Source: Planctomycetota bacterium
Lineage (GTDB): Bacteria > Planctomycetota > PLA2 > JAEUHO01
Direction: 5' to 3'
Assembly (NCBI GenBank): GCA_020851795.1
Contig: JADZCA010000085.1
Location: forward strand, 1-43,056
DNA length: 43,056 bases
Shown here one piece after another: positions 27,310 through 33,657 of the stretch. The notes beneath the pieces were generated by a model that made no database searches, was not told where the DNA came from, and saw nothing but the letters and a program-made list of their open reading frames with translations. Both the position numbers and the translations under genes were made by a program. Within the stretch, counting starts at the first letter, position 1; each line of letters opens with the position of its first letter.

Positions 27310-27326
27310 CGGGGCCCGGGGCGACG
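27310..27326 (-). repeat. G+C-rich palindromic dispersed repeat, variant B copy 2
   Basis: CGGGGCCCGGGGCGACG on the plus strand, identical to 24321-24337. It lies in the 69-bp gap between two co-oriented secreted-protein genes. Confidence 0.65.
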
Positions 27327-27364
27327 CGCGCGCGCCGCCCCACCCGCGTCCCGGAGGCGCCCCG

Positions 27365-28702
27365 ATGCGCATCGCTCCCGCCCTGCTCCGGCTCGCCTGC
27401 GTCGTGACCGCCTCCGGGACCGCGCGCGTCGTCGCCGCGGGCCCCGCGCCGACGACGACGGCCGACCGCCCCTACGTCGTCGTGGACACGGGGCAGCGGC
27501 ACGTCTTCGACACGACGCGCGCGCTGACGGTGGCCCCCGCCGCGGGCTCGCCGCTCGCCGGGCAGGACGGCGGCTACGACGGGCCGCAGCCGTCGTACCG
27601 CGACCTCGGCGACGGCACGGTGCTCGACGTCGTCACGGGGCTCGTGTGGCAGAAGGCGCCCGAGCTCGACCGGCTGCCGACCTTCCCCGAGGCGCTCGCC
27701 GGCGCGAAGACGCTGCGGCTCGCCGGCCACGACGACTGGCGCCTGCCGACGATCAAGGAGCTCTACTCGCTGATGCTCTTCGAGGGCGACAGCCGGGCGC
27801 GCACGCCGCGGCCCTACCTCGACGCGCGCGTGTTCGGGTTCCGCTTCGGCGACCCGGCGCGCGGCGAGCGCACGATCGACGCGCAGTACTGGTCGAGCAC
27901 CGAGTACCTCGGCACGACGATGCGCGGGGCCGCCACGGTGTTCGGCGTGAACTTCGCCGACGGCCGCATCAAGGGCTACCCGCGCGACGTCGGGCCCGAC
28001 GGCCGCCCCGCGCGCCACTTCGCGCGCTACGTGCGCGGCAACCCGGCGTACGGGCGCAACGACTTCCACGACGAGGGCGACGGCACCGTGCTGGACCGCG
28101 CCACCGGCCTCGTGTGGTCGAAGGCCGACAGCGGCAAGCCGCTCGACTGGGCGGGCGCGCTCGCGTGGGCCGAGGGGCTCGTGCTCGCCGGCCACGACGA
28201 CTGGCGCGTGCCCCACGCGAAGGAGCTGCAGAGCCTCGTGGACTACGGCCGCGCGCCCGACGCGACCGACCCCGCGCGCCGCGGCCCCGCGATCGACCCG
28301 GTCTTCACGGTGACCGACCCCGACGCGTGGGGCTGGTCGAGCACGACGCACCTCGAGGGGCCGGGCGGGCCCGGCTCGGCGGTCTACCTCGCGTTCGGCC
28401 GCGCCACGGGGCTGATGCCCGGGCCGCGCGGGCTGCGGCGGGTGGACGTGCACGGGGCGGGCGCGCAGCGCAGCGACCCCAAGCAGGGGGACCCGACGTC
28501 GGCGCGGTGGGCGAGCGGGATGGGGCCGCAGGGCGACGAGATCCGCATCCTCCTCTACGCGCGCGCGGTGCGCGACCTCGTGCCGGGCACGACGAAGCGC
28601 GCGACGCCCGACCTCTCGCCGCTGCCTCCGTCGCGGCACGGCGGCCCCGAGGGCGGGCCGCCGCCGGGCCCGCCCCAAGGGCCGCCGCCGGGCGGACGCT
28701 GA
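27365..28702 (+). CDS. Secreted protein with two DUF1566 domains
   Basis: A 445-residue exported protein with GGAGG upstream of the ATG and a signal peptide at residues 1-25. Two DUF1566 (Lcl C-terminal) domains are visible. The first has GTVLDVVTGLVWQKAP, AGHDDWRLPTIKELYSL and YWSSTEY. The second has GTVLDRATGLVWSKAD, AGHDDWRVPHAKELQSL and WGWSSTTH. The fold is related to C-type-lectin-like (formylglycine-generating) domains and is often in surface proteins. The C-terminus is a Pro/Gly tail (GGPEGGPPPGPPQGPPPGG), like that of the preceding gene. The two are probably co-transcribed and co-localised at the cell surface. Confidence 0.88.
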   Translation: MRIAPALLRLACVVTASGTARVVAAGPAPTTTADRPYVVVDTGQRHVFDTTRALTVAPAAGSPLAGQDGGYDGPQPSYRDLGDGTVLDVVTGLVWQKAPELDRLPTFPEALAGAKTLRLAGHDDWRLPTIKELYSLMLFEGDSRARTPRPYLDARVFGFRFGDPARGERTIDAQYWSSTEYLGTTMRGAATVFGVNFADGRIKGYPRDVGPDGRPARHFARYVRGNPAYGRNDFHDEGDGTVLDRATGLVWSKADSGKPLDWAGALAWAEGLVLAGHDDWRVPHAKELQSLVDYGRAPDATDPARRGPAIDPVFTVTDPDAWGWSSTTHLEGPGGPGSAVYLAFGRATGLMPGPRGLRRVDVHGAGAQRSDPKQGDPTSARWASGMGPQGDEIRILLYARAVRDLVPGTTKRATPDLSPLPPSRHGGPEGGPPPGPPQGPPPGGR

Positions 28703-28752
28703 CGGACCGGCCGCGCGGGCGGATTCGCTCGGCGCCGCGGCGTGGGGGCGCG

Positions 28753-28758
28753 TACGCT
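28753..28758 (+). promoter_or_regulatory. -10 element (TACGCT), leaderless spacing, for carbonic anhydrase
   Basis: TACGCT ends 8 nt before the GTG at 28767. No ribosome-binding site is present. Confidence 0.45.
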
Positions 28759-28766
28759 CCCGCGCC

Positions 28767-29420
28767 GTGAAGAAGCTCCTCCGAGGCATCGCCGAGTTCC
28801 GCCGCACGCGGCGCGCCGAGTACGCGGCGACGTTCGCGCAGCTCGCGCTCGGCCAGCAGCCCGACGCGCTGATGATCGCGTGCTCGGACAGCCGCGTCGC
28901 ACCCAACGTGTTCGCCTCGACGGAGCCGGGCGACGTCTTCGTCGTGCGCAACGTCGGCAACCTCGTGCCGCCGTTCGCCTCCGCCGACGTGCGGGCCGCC
29001 CACTCGGTCCCGGCCGCCATCGAGTTCGCGCTCGCCGCGCTCCCGATCCGCGACGTGGTCGTGTGCGGCCACTCCGAGTGCGGCGCGATGCGGGCGATCC
29101 ACGACGACGTCCTGCCGCCCGACGCCCCCCACCTCGACGCGTGGCTCGCGCACGGTCGCGAGGTGCGCGAGGGGCTCGGCCCGCCCCCGCCGGGCCTCGC
29201 GTCGCACAACCACCTCTCGCAGCGGAGCGCCCTGCGCCAGCTCGACCACCTGCGCACCTACCCGGCGGTGCGTGCCGCCGAGGCGGCCGGCCGGCTGCGG
29301 CTGCGCGCGTGGTGGTTCGACATCGCCGGCGCCGAGGTGCTCGACTACGAGCCGTCGCTCGACCGCTTCGTCCCGCTCGACGAGGCGCGCGTCGAGCGCC
29401 TCCTCGCCGAGCGCCGCTGA
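28767..29420 (+). CDS. Beta-class carbonic anhydrase
   Basis: Interconverts CO2 and bicarbonate. The 217-residue length is normal for the family. The zinc ligands are all present: Cys39 in ACSDSRV with the Asp41-Arg43 dyad, His102 and Cys105 in CGHSECGAM. The pattern FVVRNVGNLVPP and SVPAAIEFALAALPIRDVVV is also characteristic. There is no signal peptide, so it is cytoplasmic. The GTG start is supported by the family's usual N-terminus and by a -10 hexamer 8 nt upstream. It stands alone; its end faces the minus-strand operon across a repeat-rich gap. Confidence 0.94.
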   Translation: MKKLLRGIAEFRRTRRAEYAATFAQLALGQQPDALMIACSDSRVAPNVFASTEPGDVFVVRNVGNLVPPFASADVRAAHSVPAAIEFALAALPIRDVVVCGHSECGAMRAIHDDVLPPDAPHLDAWLAHGREVREGLGPPPPGLASHNHLSQRSALRQLDHLRTYPAVRAAEAAGRLRLRAWWFDIAGAEVLDYEPSLDRFVPLDEARVERLLAERR

Positions 29421-29603
29421 CGCGTACCGAGCCGCGTACCTTTTCACCACGCCCCCCCCGTCCGCGCGCCGCGACCGCCCTTCCTGCCGCGACGACGCGC
29501 GTACCGTGGTACGGAGACGCGTACCTTTCCACCACGTCCGGCCCATCGTGCGGCGCCCCAAGCCCGTCGATCGCCTTGGTGAAGTCGTACGCGTCTCCGT
29601 ACC
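29421..29603. repeat. Cluster of direct and inverted repeats in a convergent gap
   Basis: CGCGTACCTTTTCACCACG (29433-29451) recurs with one mismatch at 29518-29536. The 17-mer GGTACGGAGACGCGTAC (29508-29524) is exactly reverse-complemented at 29587-29603, with a 62-nt spacer. The downstream similarity extends further (CTTTCCACCACG against GACTTCACCAAG). GTACC-GT-GGTAC (29501-29512) is a further palindrome. The right arm stops 2 nt short of the stop codon of the minus-strand gene. A two-sided terminator or a small non-autonomous element would fit. Confidence 0.75.
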
Positions 29604-29605
29604 CC

Positions 29606-29986
29606 TCACGCGAGATCGTCGTCCCAGGCGCCGAGGCGCTCCGTCGTCCCGTCGAGCTCGACGTAGAGGTCCTCGTCGGGGTCGGCGTCGGGCCAGTCGG
29701 GGCCCGGCTCGCAGCGCACCACGCAACGCAGCCCCCTCGCCGCGGCGCGCGCGCACGCGAGGTCGTTCGGCCACAGCGAGGTCCCCCACGGGACCCAGAG
29801 GCCGTCGAAGGGCCCGTCCTCCATCCGCAGCGTCAGGACCACCGGCCCGCGGTCGGTGACGAGGCCCTTCACGCCGTCGCGCTCCCAGTCCACGCGCGCC
29901 GCGCCGGCGACCGAGGTCAGCCACGCGAGGAGGCGGTCCTCGGGACAACCGCGCAGGAAGATCTCGACGGGGGCGGGCTTGCTCAC
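29606..29986 (-). CDS. Unrecognised 126-residue protein, last gene of the pseudokinase/vWA operon
   Basis: A small soluble protein beginning MSKPAPVEIFLRGCPEDRL (GTG start with GGAG upstream). It contains LTLRMEDGPFDGLWVPWGTS, ACARAAARGLRCVV and DLYVELDGTTERLG. Codon use is strongly native. No family was recognised; the compact alpha/beta pattern with a central WVPWGTSLWPND motif should make homologues easy to find. It starts 23 bp after the stop of the PurA-like gene on the same strand, so it is probably the fourth gene of that operon. It has no signal peptide or membrane segment. Confidence 0.72.
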   Translation of the reverse strand: MSKPAPVEIFLRGCPEDRLLAWLTSVAGAARVDWERDGVKGLVTDRGPVVLTLRMEDGPFDGLWVPWGTSLWPNDLACARAAARGLRCVVRCEPGPDWPDADPDEDLYVELDGTTERLGAWDDDLA

Positions 29987-30009
29987 GGTCGGGGCTCCGG
30001 CCCGCCACG

Positions 30010-31380
30010 CTACCGCCGCGCGCCGCCCCCGTCGCGGTCCTCGACGTCCGCCGCCGTCGGACCCCGCGCGACCGCGTCCACGCGACGGCCCAGCACGCGC
30101 TCGACGGCCCCGACGTAGCCGCGCTCGTCGGCGGGCACCTCGTCGAGCACGGGCGCGCAGCGCGCGAGGAGGCCCGCGAGCCGGGCCTGGCGCTCGAGCG
30201 AGGGCGCCGTCGCCGCGACGAGGTCGGCGCGCCCCGCGGCGTCGCGACGCACGAGGTCGGCGGGCGCGTCGTCGGGGAGCTCGTACGACGCGGCGACCCG
30301 CCACGACGACCGACGGGCGAGCGCGTCCACGTGGGTGAGGAGCAGCGCGTCCACGCCGCCCACGACCGCGAGCGCGTAGCGCGAGAGCACGCCGTCGAAC
30401 CACCCGTGCCGCACCGAGCCCTGCCACGCGTTCGTCGCGTTGTGCTCGACCACCGCCGCGGAGACGGCGGGATGCGCGGTCGGGAACGGACCGGGCCCGT
30501 GGCGCACGCCGTGCGCGCGCAGCACCCCGAGCACCTCCGGCGCCGCGTCGGGGGCGAGCTCGGAGAGGACGCGCCGGGCGGCGGCGGGCGTGCAGTCCGA
30601 CCAGGTCGTGTGCGGGTGGAAGCCGTGCGTCTCGTCGAGCAGGACGCCCTGCGCGCCCTCGAGCACGAGCACGGGCTCGGCGCGGAGCGCCGCGACGATC
30701 GCCGGCGGCGAGGCCACGCACCGCGCGACCCCGCAGGCCCACGCGACCCACGCCGTCGGGAGCGTCGGGTCGTCGAAGACCGCGCGCTCGGCCTCGACGT
30801 CGGACGTCGCGGGCAGCGCGAGGCCGTCGAGGCTCGCGCGCACGCGGTCGCGGACCCGCCGCGCACGCGACGCGAGCGCCGCCCGGTCGCGCAGGTCGCC
30901 GGCGACCACGACGTCGTCGCGGTGCGCGAGCGCGTCGGCCACCGCCTCGCCCACGCCCACGCCGCACGAGCCGTGGCGCGCGTCGCCGCGGGCGAGCTCG
31001 CGCAGCCGGTTCGCGGCCTGGTGCCAGGGCGTCACGAGCCGCGCGCGCTCGTCGACGAGCACGCGCGCGAGCGGGTCGGGGACGCCGCGCCGCGCGAGCG
31101 CGTCGGCCTCGTGGCGCAGCGAGGTCGGGTGCACGACGACGGGCGCGGCGAGCACCGTGCGGACACCGGGCACGAACGAGCCCGCGCCGAGCTGCGAGAA
31201 CGTGTGGTGGCGCCCGTCGGGCGCGACGACGTTGTGGCCGGCCTGCGCCCCGCCGTTCCAGCGCACGACGACCCGCGCGCCGTGGCGGCGCACGAGCGCG
31301 TCGGTGGCGAGGCCCTTGCCCGCGTCGCCGAAGCCGAGGTCGACGACGACGACGGCCCGCGGGCGGGCCGGGCCCGTCAC
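30010..31380 (-). CDS. Divergent adenylosuccinate-synthetase (PurA) paralogue
   Basis: A 456-residue PurA-family protein. PurA joins IMP and aspartate using GTP. The catalytic P-loop Asp is kept as Asp19 in GFGDAGKG (GDEGKGK in classical PurA, so Glu is replaced by Ala). NGGAQAGHNVV keeps only the second of two histidines. The IMP loop GTTGRGIGPAYEDK is GSCGVGVGEAVAD here. EGAQGVLLDETHGFHPHTT and GPGPFPT are conserved. The C-terminal Arg-rich GRRRRTGWLD is changed to WQGSVRHGWFD. The protein is full length, not a fragment. The GTG start overlaps the vWA stop (GTGA), tying it to a non-purine operon. A changed substrate or a nucleotide-sensing role is more likely than housekeeping AMP synthesis. 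It differs from phage PurZ in keeping the catalytic Asp. Confidence 0.85.
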   Translation of the reverse strand: MTGPARPRAVVVVDLGFGDAGKGLATDALVRRHGARVVVRWNGGAQAGHNVVAPDGRHHTFSQLGAGSFVPGVRTVLAAPVVVHPTSLRHEADALARRGVPDPLARVLVDERARLVTPWHQAANRLRELARGDARHGSCGVGVGEAVADALAHRDDVVVAGDLRDRAALASRARRVRDRVRASLDGLALPATSDVEAERAVFDDPTLPTAWVAWACGVARCVASPPAIVAALRAEPVLVLEGAQGVLLDETHGFHPHTTWSDCTPAAARRVLSELAPDAAPEVLGVLRAHGVRHGPGPFPTAHPAVSAAVVEHNATNAWQGSVRHGWFDGVLSRYALAVVGGVDALLLTHVDALARRSSWRVAASYELPDDAPADLVRRDAAGRADLVAATAPSLERQARLAGLLARCAPVLDEVPADERGYVGAVERVLGRRVDAVARGPTAADVEDRDGGGARR

Positions 31381-32366
31381 GACGAGAAGAGCCGCTTGAT
31401 CGCCGAGACGATCCCGCCCTTGCCCGACGTCCCGGGCGCGACGCCCGACACCGGCGGCGTCGTCGGCGCGTTGCCCGCCGAGGGCGCGAGCGGGGCGAGC
31501 GCGCGGAGCGTGCGGCGGACGCGCTCGCGGTCGGCGCCCGCGGTCTCGAGCGCCGCGCCGAGGGCGTCGAGGCCCGGGACGAGGCGCTCGCTCAGCGCGA
31601 TCGCGCCCGCCGCGACGTGGCAGACGTCCTGCGGCTGCTCGAGGCAGAGGACGTGGTCGCCGAGCAGCTCGCGCCAGCGGGCCTCGCAGGTGCGGCGGCG
31701 ACCCGGGTCGGGGATCACGAAGAACGGCACGAACGACTTCGACAGCTCCGCGACGACCTCCTCGACCTTGACGTCGGCGTCGAGCCGGTCGCCGACGACG
31801 GTCTCGACGACGTGGCGCGAGAGCGTCGGGTACGGGTTCTCGTCGCCGGTCATGAAGAGGTAGCCGCGGCGGTTGCGGCGCTCCTTGCAGTCCATCGCGG
31901 TGTGCAGGGCGAGGAAGTAGAGCGCGAGCTCGTAGGACTCCTGCACGCCGGGGCCGCCGCCGCCCTCGAGGTAGCTCCACGTCAGCCACTGGTCCATCAG
32001 CTCGGCGGTGGTCTCGAACTGGCCGACCTGGAGCGGCGCGCGGTCGCAGGTCGCGTCACCCACCGCGCAGAACAGCACCTGCGGGTCCTTCACGCCGCAC
32101 TGGCCCAGCACCTTCATGAAGTGCGGCAGCTCCTGCGTGGCGAGCGCCTGCGGGATGGCGCCCATCGACCCGGTGACGTCGAGGGCGAACACGATGCCGA
32201 GCGAGGCCGGGTGGTCGGCGCTGTCGCGGCTCTCGCGCACCTTGACGCCCTTGGGGTTCATGAGCGGGTGGCACTCCCGCTGCTTGAACACCTGCGCCGG
32301 CGACGCGGCCGACCGCGCCCGCGTCAAAGCCTCGTGCGCCTCGTGGCTGTAGGAACCGTAGCCCAT
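31377..32366 (-). CDS. von Willebrand factor A-domain protein
   Basis: A 329-residue cytoplasmic vWA protein. A conserved-looking N-terminal segment (MGYGSYSHEAHEALTRAR, then RECHPLMNPKGVKVRESRD) precedes the domain. The metal-ion-dependent adhesion site is intact: D63-x-T65-x-S67 in ALDVTGSMG and a distal Asp in LFMTGDENPYP. After the domain come a helical region and a low-complexity stretch ending in KGGIVSAIKRLFSS, a possible amphipathic membrane-touching tail. vWA domains mediate metal-dependent protein-protein binding. CAGGAG lies 6 nt before the ATG. The gene is 11 bp after the pseudokinase stop and overlaps the PurA-like start, so all are one operon. Confidence 0.9.
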   Translation of the reverse strand: MGYGSYSHEAHEALTRARSAASPAQVFKQRECHPLMNPKGVKVRESRDSADHPASLGIVFALDVTGSMGAIPQALATQELPHFMKVLGQCGVKDPQVLFCAVGDATCDRAPLQVGQFETTAELMDQWLTWSYLEGGGGPGVQESYELALYFLALHTAMDCKERRNRRGYLFMTGDENPYPTLSRHVVETVVGDRLDADVKVEEVVAELSKSFVPFFVIPDPGRRRTCEARWRELLGDHVLCLEQPQDVCHVAAGAIALSERLVPGLDALGAALETAGADRERVRRTLRALAPLAPSAGNAPTTPPVSGVAPGTSGKGGIVSAIKRLFSS

Positions 32367-32377
32367 GGTCGCTCCTG

Positions 32378-33403
32378 TCAGACGGTCGCGGGCGGGTCGC
32401 CCGGGAACACGATCGGGTGGAAGCTCGGCGCGCCGAAGGCCTGCGCCCCGGCCGCGCCCACGCGCTCGCGCAGCGCCAGCGCGTCGTCGCCCGCGCGCCC
32501 CGCCGCCGCCTCCTCGAGCAGCGACGCCAGCGGCGCGGGCACGCGGGCCGGAGGCCGCCCCGTCGCGTCGGCACCGAGCGCCCACGCGACGGTGCGCGCC
32601 GCGGCGACGAGGTCGCCCGCGCGCGCGAGCCGCGCCGACCGCAGCGTCTCGGGCGCGTAGAGCGCCTCGTGGCGCGTCAGCACCGCGGCGAGCGGCGCGC
32701 CGGGCGCCCCGGCACAGCCGTAGCCGACGAGGCGCACGCCGTGCTCGCCGTCCTCGACGAGCACGTGCGGGGGGAGCACGGCGCCGTGCACGACGCCCGT
32801 GCGGTGGAGGAACGAGAGCACCTCGAGGAGGCGGCGCCAGACCCACACGCCCGCGTGCGGGTCCATGCCGCCCGGGAACGCGGCGCGGACGTCCTCGAGC
32901 GTGCGGCGGAACGACGGCACGTGGCGCAGCAGGGTCGTGGCCTCGCCGCGGAAGCGCCCGCCCACCGCGACGCCGCGCGCGACGACCTGGGGGACGAGCG
33001 TGGCGAAGCGGTCGGCGCCGGGCACCGTGCTCTCGCGCAGGGCCTCGAGCGCGCGGGCCTCGGCCTCGAGCATCGGGAGGTCGCGGGCGTCTCGCAGCGT
33101 CTTGCACAGCGCGCGTTGCCGCGGCCACCGGACGCTCTCGACGAGGACGACGTCGGCGATCTCGCCTCGGGCGACGAGGGCGACCTCGGTCCAGAAGGCC
33201 TCGCCCACGCGGAACGAGACGTGGGCGAGCGCGGGCGGAGGCGCCGACCAGGCCGCGTACGCCTCGCGGAAACGCGCCGACGCGACGACGGCCTCGTCGA
33301 GGCGCACCACCGTGCCGCAGTGCGTGCAGGCGACGGTCCGCGAGAACGGCCCCGGGGAGAGCGAGGCGCCGCAGCTCGGGCATTTCCACGCGTGCTCGGG
33401 CAT
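32378..33403 (-). CDS. Zinc-ribbon pseudokinase, first gene of the operon
   Basis: A 341-residue protein. The N-terminus is a treble-clef or zinc-ribbon motif (CPSCG at residues 8-12 and CTHCG at 26-30). The rest has the outline of a protein kinase: a likely ATP-lysine Lys101 in ALCKTLRD, a C-helix acidic residue in MLEAEARALEAL, and a catalytic-loop region VVHGAVLPPHVLVEDG. In that loop the HRDLKPxN pattern becomes HGAVLPPHV (His206-Gly-Ala208), so the catalytic Asp is gone. DFG is replaced by GYG (227-229). It is therefore probably a pseudokinase used for binding or signalling. The start ATG has GAGGA upstream and a TATACT -10 21 nt before it. Confidence 0.82.
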   Translation of the reverse strand: MPEHAWKCPSCGASLSPGPFSRTVACTHCGTVVRLDEAVVASARFREAYAAWSAPPPALAHVSFRVGEAFWTEVALVARGEIADVVLVESVRWPRQRALCKTLRDARDLPMLEAEARALEALRESTVPGADRFATLVPQVVARGVAVGGRFRGEATTLLRHVPSFRRTLEDVRAAFPGGMDPHAGVWVWRRLLEVLSFLHRTGVVHGAVLPPHVLVEDGEHGVRLVGYGCAGAPGAPLAAVLTRHEALYAPETLRSARLARAGDLVAAARTVAWALGADATGRPPARVPAPLASLLEEAAAGRAGDDALALRERVGAAGAQAFGAPSFHPIVFPGDPPATV

Positions 33404-33424
33404 GGGTCCTCGGCCGAGGAGAGG

Positions 33425-33430
33425 AGTATA
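33425..33430 (-). promoter_or_regulatory. -10 element (TATACT) of the pseudokinase/vWA/PurA-like operon
   Basis: TATACT on the minus strand lies 21 nt before the ATG, leaving room for the ribosome-binding site. It is the best -10 match in the window to the general bacterial consensus. No clear -35 was found. Confidence 0.5.
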
Positions 33431-33644
33431 GGCCGGGGCCGCCCGGGGGTGGGCTCCGCCCGAGCGACGCGGACCGCCGCGGGCCCCGCGCGACGCCCGG
33501 ATCGCCGACGCGGCGCCGACCTCGGCAGGTCAGCGGCCTCGCGACGCGGCGGCTCGGCGATCGGTGCGACGACCCCGTTGCACGCCGCGAGCAAAGCGCC
33601 CGCCGCCCCGACGACCGCGCGCGTACCTCCCATCGTCTTCCGGG

Positions 33645-33650
33645 TATCGT
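33645..33650 (+). promoter_or_regulatory. -10 element (TATCGT), leaderless spacing, for the flavoprotein gene
   Basis: TATCGT ends 7 nt before the proposed TTG start. This spacing, shared with five other genes, supports that start codon. Confidence 0.45.
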
Positions 33651-33657
33651 CGGGCGC

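Noticed and set aside
24920..29257. A 1445-codon minus-strand frame opposite the propeller, DUF1566 and carbonic anhydrase genes
   Set aside because: Low-complexity Arg/Val/Ala translation without motifs, while the plus strand carries three well-supported proteins.
30010..31380. Phage PurZ (2-aminoadenine synthesis) identity
   Set aside because: The P-loop catalytic Asp lost in PurZ is kept here, and no phage or Z-genome genes are nearby.
31377..33403. TerY-P type tellurite-resistance triad
   Set aside because: That triad needs an active kinase and a PP2C phosphatase next to the vWA protein. Here the kinase lacks its catalytic Asp and no phosphatase is present.
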